Shown piece after piece: positions 1 through 6,202 of a stretch of DNA of 7,141 nt. This DNA is from CAZHJA01 sp964532865 (GTDB lineage: Bacteria > Patescibacteriota > Microgenomatia > UBA1406 > GWC2-37-13). Numbering within the stretch: the first letter of the stretch is position 1; each line of letters begins with the position of its first letter. The notes beneath the pieces were generated by a model. The model did no database searches and had not been told where the DNA came from. It worked only from the letters and a program-made list of their open reading frames with translations. The stretch covers positions 1 to 7,141 of the forward strand of contig CAZHJA010000045.1 in the NCBI GenBank assembly GCA_964532865.1, given 5' to 3'. The position numbers and the translations under genes were made by a program.

Positions 1-56
1 GAGCTTGGTACGCTTCCATCTCTTGCGAGAGCCTAAATTCAGGATCTGTCTAAATA

Positions 57-251
57 TCACAGCAACTGATCCACTTCTTTAGGTTCAGGTAAACCCACGA
101 AGTTATTGATCTCTTCCGGGGAAACGAAATAGCATCTCCCTCTTTTGACAGCTTTCAGTTTTCCTTCTCTTATGAGTTTGTTTACATAAGGTGGGAAATA
201 GCCTAAAGCTTTAGCCGTCTCTTTTACTGATAAAAAATCTTTTTTCGCCAT
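57..251 (-). CDS. Small excisionase/MerR-type helix-turn-helix DNA-binding protein
   Basis: A 64-residue protein made almost entirely of one winged helix-turn-helix of the excisionase family (HTH_17 type). The family pattern is clear: FLSVKETAKALG (first helix and turn), PPYVNKLIREGKLKAVKRG (recognition helix and wing, with the typical IREGKL-AVKRG segment), then YFVSPEEINNF. Such proteins bind short DNA sites and act as recombination directionality factors in mobile elements or as small regulators; which one applies here cannot be seen. I start it at the ATG at 251 because the family similarity begins just after it; a TTG at 260 would add three residues. No Shine-Dalgarno sequence is visible. 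The stop TGA overlaps a GTG (GTGA) that opens a frame running off the left edge. Its DNA is about 40% GC, unlike the roughly 30% GC genes to the right, so it may belong to transferred DNA or to a different contig joined here. Confidence 0.72.
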   Translation of the reverse strand: MAKKDFLSVKETAKALGYFPPYVNKLIREGKLKAVKRGRCYFVSPEEINNFVGLPEPKEVDQLL

Positions 252-300
252 TTTAAGCAATAATTTAAAGTCATTTTTTTCAGCTATAAAAATAAATAAT
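241..300. other. Composition break: probable assembly or insertion junction
   Basis: GC content is about 40% over 1-240 and falls to about 20% over 241-360. The minus-strand HTH gene begins at 251. On the plus strand, the frame of the baseplate-J-like gene is open back to the TAG at 199-201, and its plausible protein sequence (a Lys-rich segment such as KFPKRNIK followed by a membrane helix) starts at about 268. Two unrelated genes would therefore overlap head-on here if the sequence were native. The best breakpoint estimate is 250-270. Misassembly and a genuine insertion cannot be told apart from the sequence. I see no direct repeat or target-site duplication. Confidence 0.55.
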
Positions 301-366
301 ATTAAGTTCCCAAAAAGAAATATAAAAATTCTAATTGGATCAATTATAATAGTAATTTTAATTGGA

Positions 367-1431
367 GTGGCTATTTTTGCAAATGAGTTTTTTTTACATA
401 AGGCAGATGTAACAGTATATTTTCATGTAGAAGAGATTGAAAAATCAGTAACTATTAATGATTTTGAGATAAAGACTAATACATTTTCAGCGAAATTTTC
501 AGACTCAAAATTAACTACTGGAAAAAAAGAAATTGGAGATAAAGCTCATGGAGAAGTAACAGTATACAATTTTGATAATCAAGAAAAAACTGCAATAAAA
601 GATACTGTATTTGAAATAGGAGGATTGAAATTTCAGCTTGATGAAGAAATTAAAGTTGCGTCAGCTTCATTAAAGGCTGATCTTTCTGCAAAACTTCCTG
701 GAACTAAAAAAGCAAATCTTGTAGCTTTAGCTATTGGAGAGGAAGGTAATATTGGACAAGAAAGTATATTTACAATAGAGAATAATTCAAAAGATGTTTT
801 TTTTGCTAAAAACGATAAAGCATTTACAGGAGGCTCAAAAAAAGAAATAAATACAGTATCAAAAAAAGACATTGATGATTTAAAAAAAACAATTTTAAAC
901 CAATCAAAAAATGATGACAAAGTTAGTGCAAAGCCAAAAGACTTTGACAAAGATGACAGGTTTATTGATGATCTTACCGAAAACGAATTAATAAAAATAA
1001 AATATTCAAAAGAAATTGGAGAAGAAGCCGAAAAAGTTAGTATAAGTGGAGAAATGCAATCTATTGTTTATTATTATGACAATAATAAGCTTTTAGACCA
1101 CTTGTTTGATGAATTAAAAGATGAGATAAAAAGTGGTTATAAACTAAAGAAAGAAGAGATAGCTTATAAAATAGATGATGCGGATAAAAACAATAATAAT
1201 GATAAAATAGATCTTGAAATATCTGTAAAAGCAAAATCAATAAAAGATGTAAAAGAAGAGGATATTGTAAATAAAATTACTGGGAAAAAAACTAATGTAG
1301 TAAAAAACATACTTAAACAAGACTTTAAAGCAGAAGATTACGAGTTGCATGATAGGGAATATCTCTTTCTTTTTAAAAAGTTTATGCCTTTTTTTGCACA
1401 AAATATTCAATTAAACATATCAGTAAAATAG
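367..1431 (+). CDS. Baseplate-J-like membrane-anchored protein, 5' end missing
   Basis: Resembles the chromosomal 'baseplate J-like' proteins common in Microgenomates-type CPR bacteria, whose function is unknown; the name reflects distant similarity to phage baseplate protein J. Visible landmarks, numbered from the GTG at 367, are GDKAHGEVTVYN (57-68), GGLKFQLDEEIKVASAS (85-101), PGTKKANLVALAIGEEGNI (111-129) and AKNDKAFTGGSKKE (147-160), all family-typical. A Lys/Asp-rich linker spans about 165-205, and an alpha/beta C-terminal part ends FFAQNIQLNISVK. GTG 367 is only the first permissible start. In-frame coding continues upstream without a stop to 202 and contains most of a transmembrane helix (ILIGSIIIVILIGVAIF, about 328-378) preceded by basic residues, so the true start is further 5' and has been lost at the junction near 250-270. 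The bulk would lie outside the membrane. It ends in TAG, 1 nt before the sortase start, suggesting one transcript and possible translational coupling. Confidence 0.75.
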   Translation: MAIFANEFFLHKADVTVYFHVEEIEKSVTINDFEIKTNTFSAKFSDSKLTTGKKEIGDKAHGEVTVYNFDNQEKTAIKDTVFEIGGLKFQLDEEIKVASASLKADLSAKLPGTKKANLVALAIGEEGNIGQESIFTIENNSKDVFFAKNDKAFTGGSKKEINTVSKKDIDDLKKTILNQSKNDDKVSAKPKDFDKDDRFIDDLTENELIKIKYSKEIGEEAEKVSISGEMQSIVYYYDNNKLLDHLFDELKDEIKSGYKLKKEEIAYKIDDADKNNNNDKIDLEISVKAKSIKDVKEEDIVNKITGKKTNVVKNILKQDFKAEDYELHDREYLFLFKKFMPFFAQNIQLNISVK

Positions 1432-1432
1432 T

Positions 1433-2188
1433 ATGGCTCTTTATCTATATGTAAAGGAAAAAAATTCGTCAAAACGTAAAATTATTACATATTTTTCATA
1501 TATATCTTTAACTATTGGTGCATTGCTTTTATTTTGGTCATTTTATCCAATATTGTCATTTGAAATATATTCAAAATTATTTATTCAAAGAAACCTTTTT
1601 ACTCCAATTCCCACTTCTAATACTGTTTCTTCACTTGAACAGGCAAACTCTGTTTTGGGGAGTTATAATGTATTTTCTAGTAATCTGCGTGATTTTACTG
1701 AGGCTAGTTTATGGTTCCCTTCTCAAAAAGAGGTTAATATTGTTAAAGCAATTGATATAAAAGAATATACATTATCAATTCCAAAGCTAAATATTAGTAA
1801 TGCTATTGTTAACGTGGGAGGTGAAGATTTGTCTAAATATTTAGTTCATTATCTTCCACAATCTCTGCCGGGTGAGTATGGGCATATTGTAATTTTTGGT
1901 CACTCAACGCTACCTCAAATGTATAATGTTAAAGATTACAAAACAATTTTTACTAATCTTCCTTCTCTTAAAAAAGGAGATAAAATTATTTTAACAATGA
2001 ATGATTTAGAATATGAATATGAAGTATATGATTTAGTTGTTGTAAATCCTGATCAGATTTCAGTGCTTGAGCCTAAAAATGATGCTCCATATGTTACGCT
2101 TATTACATGTGTTCCTCCAGGCACATATTTGAGAAGGCTTGTAGTACGCGCAAAATTATCTCAACTGCCTCAAAATGTGATTGAATAA
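1433..2188 (+). CDS. Sortase (class E-like cysteine transpeptidase)
   Basis: A 251-residue membrane-bound sortase. Sortases cleave a C-terminal sorting signal on secreted proteins and join them to cell-wall peptidoglycan or to another protein. Residues about 18-42 form one signal-anchor helix after a short basic N-terminus, putting the enzyme outside the membrane. The catalytic beta-barrel begins near EYTLSIPKLNIS (111-122). The three catalytic residues are all present: His157 in IFGHST, Cys226 in TLITCVPPGT and Arg235 (or Arg234) in YLRRLVVRA. The TC-PPGT-RRLVV pattern is closest to class E/D sortases. About 65 residues between the helix and the barrel look like a flexible stalk. The ATG lies 1 nt after the upstream stop and has no Shine-Dalgarno sequence; the PBP gene starts 27 nt downstream. 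No protein with a clear LPxTG-type sorting signal is encoded in the window, so its substrate is unknown. Confidence 0.9.
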   Translation: MALYLYVKEKNSSKRKIITYFSYISLTIGALLLFWSFYPILSFEIYSKLFIQRNLFTPIPTSNTVSSLEQANSVLGSYNVFSSNLRDFTEASLWFPSQKEVNIVKAIDIKEYTLSIPKLNISNAIVNVGGEDLSKYLVHYLPQSLPGEYGHIVIFGHSTLPQMYNVKDYKTIFTNLPSLKKGDKIILTMNDLEYEYEVYDLVVVNPDQISVLEPKNDAPYVTLITCVPPGTYLRRLVVRAKLSQLPQNVIE

Positions 2189-2191
2189 ACC

Positions 2192-2197
2192 TATAAT
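2192..2197 (+). promoter_or_regulatory. Possible -10 box upstream of the PBP gene
   Basis: An exact TATAAT lies between the sortase stop and the PBP start, 18 nt before the ATG. No convincing -35 box is found about 17 nt upstream, where the sequence is the end of the sortase gene, and there is no extended -10 TGn. In DNA this AT-rich the hexamer can occur by chance, so the support is weak. Confidence 0.22.
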
Positions 2198-2215
2198 ATC
2201 TGTTAAAATTTAGGA

Positions 2216-4558
2216 ATGAAAAAAGGCAAAAGTGCCAATAAGCTACTGCTATCAAAACTTTTATATAATAATTTTTTTAAAATTATTTATTTAATAATTA
2301 TTTTTTTTATTTTTATTGGAGAATTTACAAAAAAAGCACTATTCTTTTTTATTCATTTACTAAAATATATTTTTTCAATAATTATCTTTATATTTAAAAA
2401 ATTAATTGCAGCAGCAACCAATATATTACAATTTATTAATCCTAAACCTTTTTTTAAGTATATTGTAAAAGTAATAAATAAGGTATCAAAATCATTTAGA
2501 TTTAAGCTGCATTTTATTAAAAAAAAACGTGGTCCAAAACCCGATTACAAAAAAAGAATACCGCCTCTTGTTTTTTTTGTAATAAAGCTTAGATTTTTCT
2601 TTATTGGATCAATTCTTACTCTAACTATTTTCTTTATAATTCAGTCCTATAATTTTGTAATGAACTTACCATCTCCTGAGAATATTGGAAAAGTAAATTA
2701 TGCTCTTTCAACACATATTTATTCTAGAAATAATAAGTTGTTATATGAAGTTTATAGAGAGCAAAACAGAACTCCAATATTACTTGAGGATCTTCCTGAT
2801 TATGCATTAGATGCAACTATTGCTATAGAAGATAAAGCTTTTTATTCGCATAAGGGAATATCTGTATTTTCAGGAATGTTAAGGGCGGCAAAAGAAATGC
2901 TTATTGAAAAAAAGGATTTACAAGGAGGGTCAACAATTACTCAGCAGTTAGTAAAAAGTTCACTTCTTACGCCAGAGCGAACAATAGAACGAAAAGTAAA
3001 AGAAATTATTCTTGCTATATGGGCAGAGAGAATATATTCAAAGCATGAAATATTGGAGATGTATTTAAATCAAGTTCCTTATGGAGGTTCTGCATATGGA
3101 ATTGAAGAAGCTTCAAAGATATATTTTGGAAAAAATGCAAAAGATTTGACATTATCGGAATCTGCTCTTCTTGCAGGTCTTCCTCAAGCTCCTTCTTCAT
3201 ACTCTCCATTTATTAATCCTAAGGCTGCAGTAAAAAGAAGAAATGATGTATTAAAAAATATGTATGAGCAGAAGTATATTGATGAAAAAACTTTAGAAAA
3301 AGAACTGAAAGCTTTAATTAAGGTTATACCGCCTAAGATATCAATAAAAGCTCCACATTTTGTTTTTTATGTTAAGTCATTACTTATTGATGTCTATGGA
3401 ATAAAACAGGTTGAAGAAGGAGGCCTTAATGTAACAACGACTTTAGATTTAAAAGCTCAAAAAAAAGTTGAAGAAATATTAAATGAAGAAATTGATAAGA
3501 TACGTAATCTTAATGTTTCAAATGGAGCTGTTCTTGTTACAAAACCAGATACAGGAGAAATACTTGCAATGGCAGGATCGGTTGATTATTATGAGGAGCC
3601 TAATGGCGCCTATAATGTTACTACTGCTTTAAGACAGCCTGGAAGTTCAATTAAGCCAATAATGTATTCTTTGGCCTTGCTTAATGAATATACTCCAGCC
3701 ACAATTATTAGTGATACTCCAATTTCATTTAATCTTCCAGGATCTTCATATAGGCCTGTAAATTATGATAGTAGTTATCATGGTCTTGTTCCATTAAGAT
3801 ATGCGCTTGCAAATTCATATAATATTCCTGCTGTTCGAGTATTAAATAATATTGGTGTTCAGAATTTTGTTGATCATGCTAAAAATATGGGAATTACAAC
3901 ATGGAATAATTCTTCAAGATTTGGTTTATCACTTACTTTAGGAGGAGGAGAAGTAAAAATGATTGATATGGCTCAAGCCTTTGGAGTGTTTGCAAATTTA
4001 GGATACAGGCAAGACATTAAAAGTATTTTGAAAGTTCAAAGTATTGCAAATAAAAGCCTTATGGAAATTTCATCTCGTAGAGTAAAAGTATTGGATGAAA
4101 GAGTCGCATACATTATGTCAGACATATTATCTGATAATTTTGCGCGTAAATTTGCATTTGGATCAAAATCGGACTTGGTAATTGAAGGGTATAAAACAGC
4201 AGTTAAAACTGGAACCACAGATAATAAAAGAGACAACTGGACAATAGGGTATACCCCTGAATATTTAGTTGTAGTTTGGGTTGGGAACAATAACAATGCT
4301 TCTATGAATCAACATATTGCATCTGGTCTTACAGGAGCATCTCCAATATGGCATAGAGTAATGGAATATTTATTAACAGAATATAGTACAAGTAATACTT
4401 GGTTTCCAAAGCCTAATGGAATTGTGGAAAAAAAATGCTATTTTGGAAAACAGGAATTATTTTTACAAGGCACTGAAAATAAAGATACATGTAAGGGGTA
4501 TATTATGAATCAAAAACCAAAAGTATCTCCTACAAAACCAGATGAAAAGCAAGATTGA
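2216..4558 (+). CDS. Class A penicillin-binding protein (glycosyltransferase/transpeptidase)
   Basis: A 780-residue bifunctional peptidoglycan synthase of the PBP1A type. Its GT51 domain polymerises lipid II and its transpeptidase domain cross-links the peptides outside the membrane. GT51 motifs: EDKAFYSHKG with catalytic Glu205 (205-214), GGSTITQQ (237-244), RKVKE (259-263) and EILEMYLNQVPYG (278-290). Transpeptidase motifs: SSIK with nucleophile Ser477 and Lys480, SYN (534-536) and KTGT (664-667). All key residues are intact. The final anchor is about 126-148. Before it lies an unusually long N-terminus with two further very hydrophobic stretches (about 19-36 and 41-60) and a basic linker, KKKRGPKPDYKKR (102-114). 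The C-terminus carries a Cys pair (741, 759), possibly a disulfide. The ATG at 2216 is preceded directly by AGGA, too close for a normal Shine-Dalgarno. It follows the sortase by 27 nt and ends 3 nt from the convergent serS stop. Confidence 0.95.
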   Translation: MKKGKSANKLLLSKLLYNNFFKIIYLIIIFFIFIGEFTKKALFFFIHLLKYIFSIIIFIFKKLIAAATNILQFINPKPFFKYIVKVINKVSKSFRFKLHFIKKKRGPKPDYKKRIPPLVFFVIKLRFFFIGSILTLTIFFIIQSYNFVMNLPSPENIGKVNYALSTHIYSRNNKLLYEVYREQNRTPILLEDLPDYALDATIAIEDKAFYSHKGISVFSGMLRAAKEMLIEKKDLQGGSTITQQLVKSSLLTPERTIERKVKEIILAIWAERIYSKHEILEMYLNQVPYGGSAYGIEEASKIYFGKNAKDLTLSESALLAGLPQAPSSYSPFINPKAAVKRRNDVLKNMYEQKYIDEKTLEKELKALIKVIPPKISIKAPHFVFYVKSLLIDVYGIKQVEEGGLNVTTTLDLKAQKKVEEILNEEIDKIRNLNVSNGAVLVTKPDTGEILAMAGSVDYYEEPNGAYNVTTALRQPGSSIKPIMYSLALLNEYTPATIISDTPISFNLPGSSYRPVNYDSSYHGLVPLRYALANSYNIPAVRVLNNIGVQNFVDHAKNMGITTWNNSSRFGLSLTLGGGEVKMIDMAQAFGVFANLGYRQDIKSILKVQSIANKSLMEISSRRVKVLDERVAYIMSDILSDNFARKFAFGSKSDLVIEGYKTAVKTGTTDNKRDNWTIGYTPEYLVVVWVGNNNNASMNQHIASGLTGASPIWHRVMEYLLTEYSTSNTWFPKPNGIVEKKCYFGKQELFLQGTENKDTCKGYIMNQKPKVSPTKPDEKQD

Positions 4559-4561
4559 TTA

Positions 4562-5546
4562 TTATTTAGGTAGAATTTTATTGAATCCTACAAGATTTTG
4601 CAGGACTTTAGGCACATTTATGCTTCCATCTTTTTGCTGATTATTTTCAAGAAGCGGAATTAGAATTCGAGGTGAAGCAATTGCAGTATTATTTAATGAA
4701 AAACAATACTTAGTGCTTTTATCTTTTGCTCTATATTTTATTTTTAATCTTCTTGTTTGAAAGTCGCCCATTATGGAGTTTGATGTTGTTTCTCCAAATT
4801 CATTTCTTGAAGGCATCCATGTTTCAGTATCATATTTAATAATTTGAGGTTCTCCCATATCCTGCATAGACATAAGCATTACTTTGTATGGAAGTTCAAG
4901 TTCTTGCAATATTTCTTCGCAGTTATTNNNNNNNNNNNNNNNNNNNNNNNNNNNNNNNNNNNNNNNNNNNNNNNNNNNNNNNNNNNNNNNNNNNNNNNNN
5001 NNNNNNNNNNNNNNNNNNNNNNNNNNNTAATTTTTGAAAGGCATAAAATAATAGGGCGATATGAAGACTTGCAGCTTCATTTTTCAAAAAATATCCTCTA
5101 AATCCAGAAACTTTAGAACCTCTTTTAAGATCTATAATATCAAGCATTTTCCCAAGCTCTATATGAGATTTGGGTTTAAAGTCAAATTGTGGAATGTCCC
5201 CCCACTTTTTTATCTCTTTATTTTCTTTTCCTAATGGAACCTCACTTAATGGAATATTTGGAACATGAGAGATAAGATTATTTAATTCTTTTTCAATATT
5301 TTTAAGCTCAGACTCTTGTCTTTTTAGCTCTTCCTTTATTTCTTTTCCGCGCTTTTTTATTTCATCAGTAATGTCTTTTTTAGAAATTGTATTTCTTTCC
5401 TCTCTTATAAGCTGAATTTTTCTGATTAATTCAAGTCTTTTACTATCAAAAGTAAGTATTTTATCAATATCAACCTCTCTTTCTTTATTTTTAGCTGCAT
5501 CAATTACTTTCTGCTTATTTTCCCGAATAAAATCTATACTTAACAT
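4562..5546 (-). CDS. serS: Seryl-tRNA synthetase, interrupted by a scaffold gap
   Basis: Class II aminoacyl-tRNA synthetase that charges tRNA-Ser with serine in the cytoplasm. The first 173 residues (5546-5028) hold the start MLSIDFIREN and the long N-terminal coiled-coil arm (about 30-95) that grips the tRNA-Ser variable arm, then HVPNIP, the W-G-PQFDF segment and the start of the catalytic core. The last 121 residues (4927-4562) hold ELPYKVMLMSMQDMG, ETTSNSIMGDFQTRR and motif 3, SLNNTAIASPRILIPLLENNQ, with its invariant Arg. Missing in the N run are, by alignment to E. coli SerRS from memory, about 125 residues, including the serine-binding TxE loop and motif 2. Both flanks end on codon boundaries but the 100 N put them out of frame, so this is a gap artefact, not a real frameshift. 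Motif 3 NNTAIASPR, where E. coli has NGSGLAVGR, looks like a CPR-type variant. The start lies 9 nt after the rdgB stop, with no Shine-Dalgarno sequence. Confidence 0.93.
4928..5027. other. Assembly gap of exactly 100 N inside serS
   Basis: A run of 100 undetermined bases, the usual placeholder for a scaffold gap of unknown size. The SerRS frames on its two sides differ by one base across 100 N, and the protein comparison calls for roughly 375 nt of missing sequence. Any translation running through the N run is meaningless. Confidence 0.97.
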
Positions 5547-5555
5547 ATTTACTAT

Positions 5556-6173
5556 TTATTTTAACAGATAAGGCTTGATTTTTAATATGAGTTTTTTTAA
5601 GGCTATTAATCTATGGTTAATTTGAGTATTTTCCTTACTTGTCAGCTCATCATAGTATTTATTAAACTTATTAACAATAAAAAGAGCCCTGTATGGAAAT
5701 CCTTTAATAAAATTTTTAGTTGGTTTTTCAGCCATATATCCTTTAATATTTTCTTCTTCATATACTGTTTTTTTATTTGCTGGATTAAAAAAACAAATAC
5801 AAGTTTGTAAATATGCTGTTCTTTTTTTGTTTTCCAAGCCCTTTAATCTTTTTAATGTATATTTTATAAGTTCATTATCACTTGAATCTCTCCCAAGCCA
5901 TCTTTTAGATTTTACTCCTGGCTTTCCATTTAAAACATTAATAAGAAGTCCTCCGTCATCTGCTATTGTTGGAATGTTTGTTAATTTTCCAAAAAAGCAT
6001 GCTTTTATTTTTGCATTTTCTTTAAAAGTCTTTCCAGTTTCTTCGACGTCTTTTGTAATTGATAAATCAGAAAGAGTTAGTATTTTAACTCCATGTTTTT
6101 CAAGTTTTTTACATCCGCTTTTTAATTCTTTAAGCTTTGCTTGGTTAGTTGTAGCAAGTAATAATTGTTTCAT
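5556..6173 (-). CDS. rdgB: RdgB/HAM1 family dITP/XTP pyrophosphatase
   Basis: A 205-residue house-cleaning enzyme that hydrolyses non-canonical purine nucleoside triphosphates (dITP, ITP, XTP) to monophosphate and pyrophosphate, keeping deaminated bases out of DNA and RNA. Family motifs run in order: ATTNQAKLKEL (7-17, triphosphate-binding), EETGKTFKENAKIKA (44-58), TIADDGGLLINVLNGKPGVKSKRWLG (69-94) with the metal/catalytic Asp pair 72-73, GFPYRALFIV (158-167) and NHR (186-188). Length is normal for the family. Two positions differ from the E. coli form: FGYDP is FPYRA here, and SHR is NHR. Both lie in the base-recognition part. I recall similar GFPYR/NHR forms in other CPR genomes, so this is probably a lineage variant, but its substrate range may differ. 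It lies 29 nt after prs and 9 nt before serS, likely in one operon. Confidence 0.9.
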   Translation of the reverse strand: MKQLLLATTNQAKLKELKSGCKKLEKHGVKILTLSDLSITKDVEETGKTFKENAKIKACFFGKLTNIPTIADDGGLLINVLNGKPGVKSKRWLGRDSSDNELIKYTLKRLKGLENKKRTAYLQTCICFFNPANKKTVYEEENIKGYMAEKPTKNFIKGFPYRALFIVNKFNKYYDELTSKENTQINHRLIALKKLILKIKPYLLK

Positions 6174-6180
6174 AAAGTAG

Positions 6181-6186
6181 ATTATA
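6181..6186 (-). promoter_or_regulatory. Possible -10 box upstream of rdgB
   Basis: On the minus strand an exact TATAAT (within GGTATATAATCT) lies 7 nt before the rdgB ATG, in the 29-nt space after prs. No recognisable -35 box is placed upstream. If used, transcription would start at or very near the start codon, giving a leaderless rdgB-serS message. A chance match in AT-rich DNA is equally likely. Confidence 0.2.
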
Positions 6187-6202
6187 TACCTTTAGAATTA
6201 TT

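Noticed and set aside
633..950. Minus-strand 105-codon open frame inside the baseplate-J-like gene
   Set aside because: It is Phe/Ser-rich, antisense to a recognisable coding frame, and looks like a shadow of Lys-rich codons on the other strand.
367..1431. Prophage or contractile injection system, suggested by the baseplate-J-like name
   Set aside because: No tail, sheath, spike or capsid genes are nearby; the protein has a membrane anchor and sits with cell-wall enzymes.
1515..1760. Plus-strand 81-codon frame within the sortase gene
   Set aside because: Out-of-frame with a sortase whose motifs run through the region; its composition is hydrophobic noise from AT-rich codons.
2270..2420. T/A-rich runs read as a terminator or regulatory repeat
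   Set aside because: The runs lie inside the PBP reading frame, where they encode Phe, Ile and Lys of the hydrophobic N-terminus; no stable hairpin precedes them.
4550..4575. Alternative genetic code with TGA read as glycine, as in some CPR lineages
   Set aside because: No gene contains an in-frame TGA, and TGA sits exactly at the expected end of the PBP; recoded genomes would show many internal TGA codons.
4923..5080. Frameshift or pseudogenisation of serS
   Set aside because: The frame change coincides exactly with the 100 N placeholder, and both flanks are intact, conserved and codon-aligned.
4844..5101. Plus-strand frame crossing the N run
   Set aside because: It exists only because the 100 N contain no stop; it is antisense to serS.
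5827..6180. Plus-strand 117-codon frame antisense to rdgB
   Set aside because: Shadow frame; the minus strand carries all RdgB motifs here.
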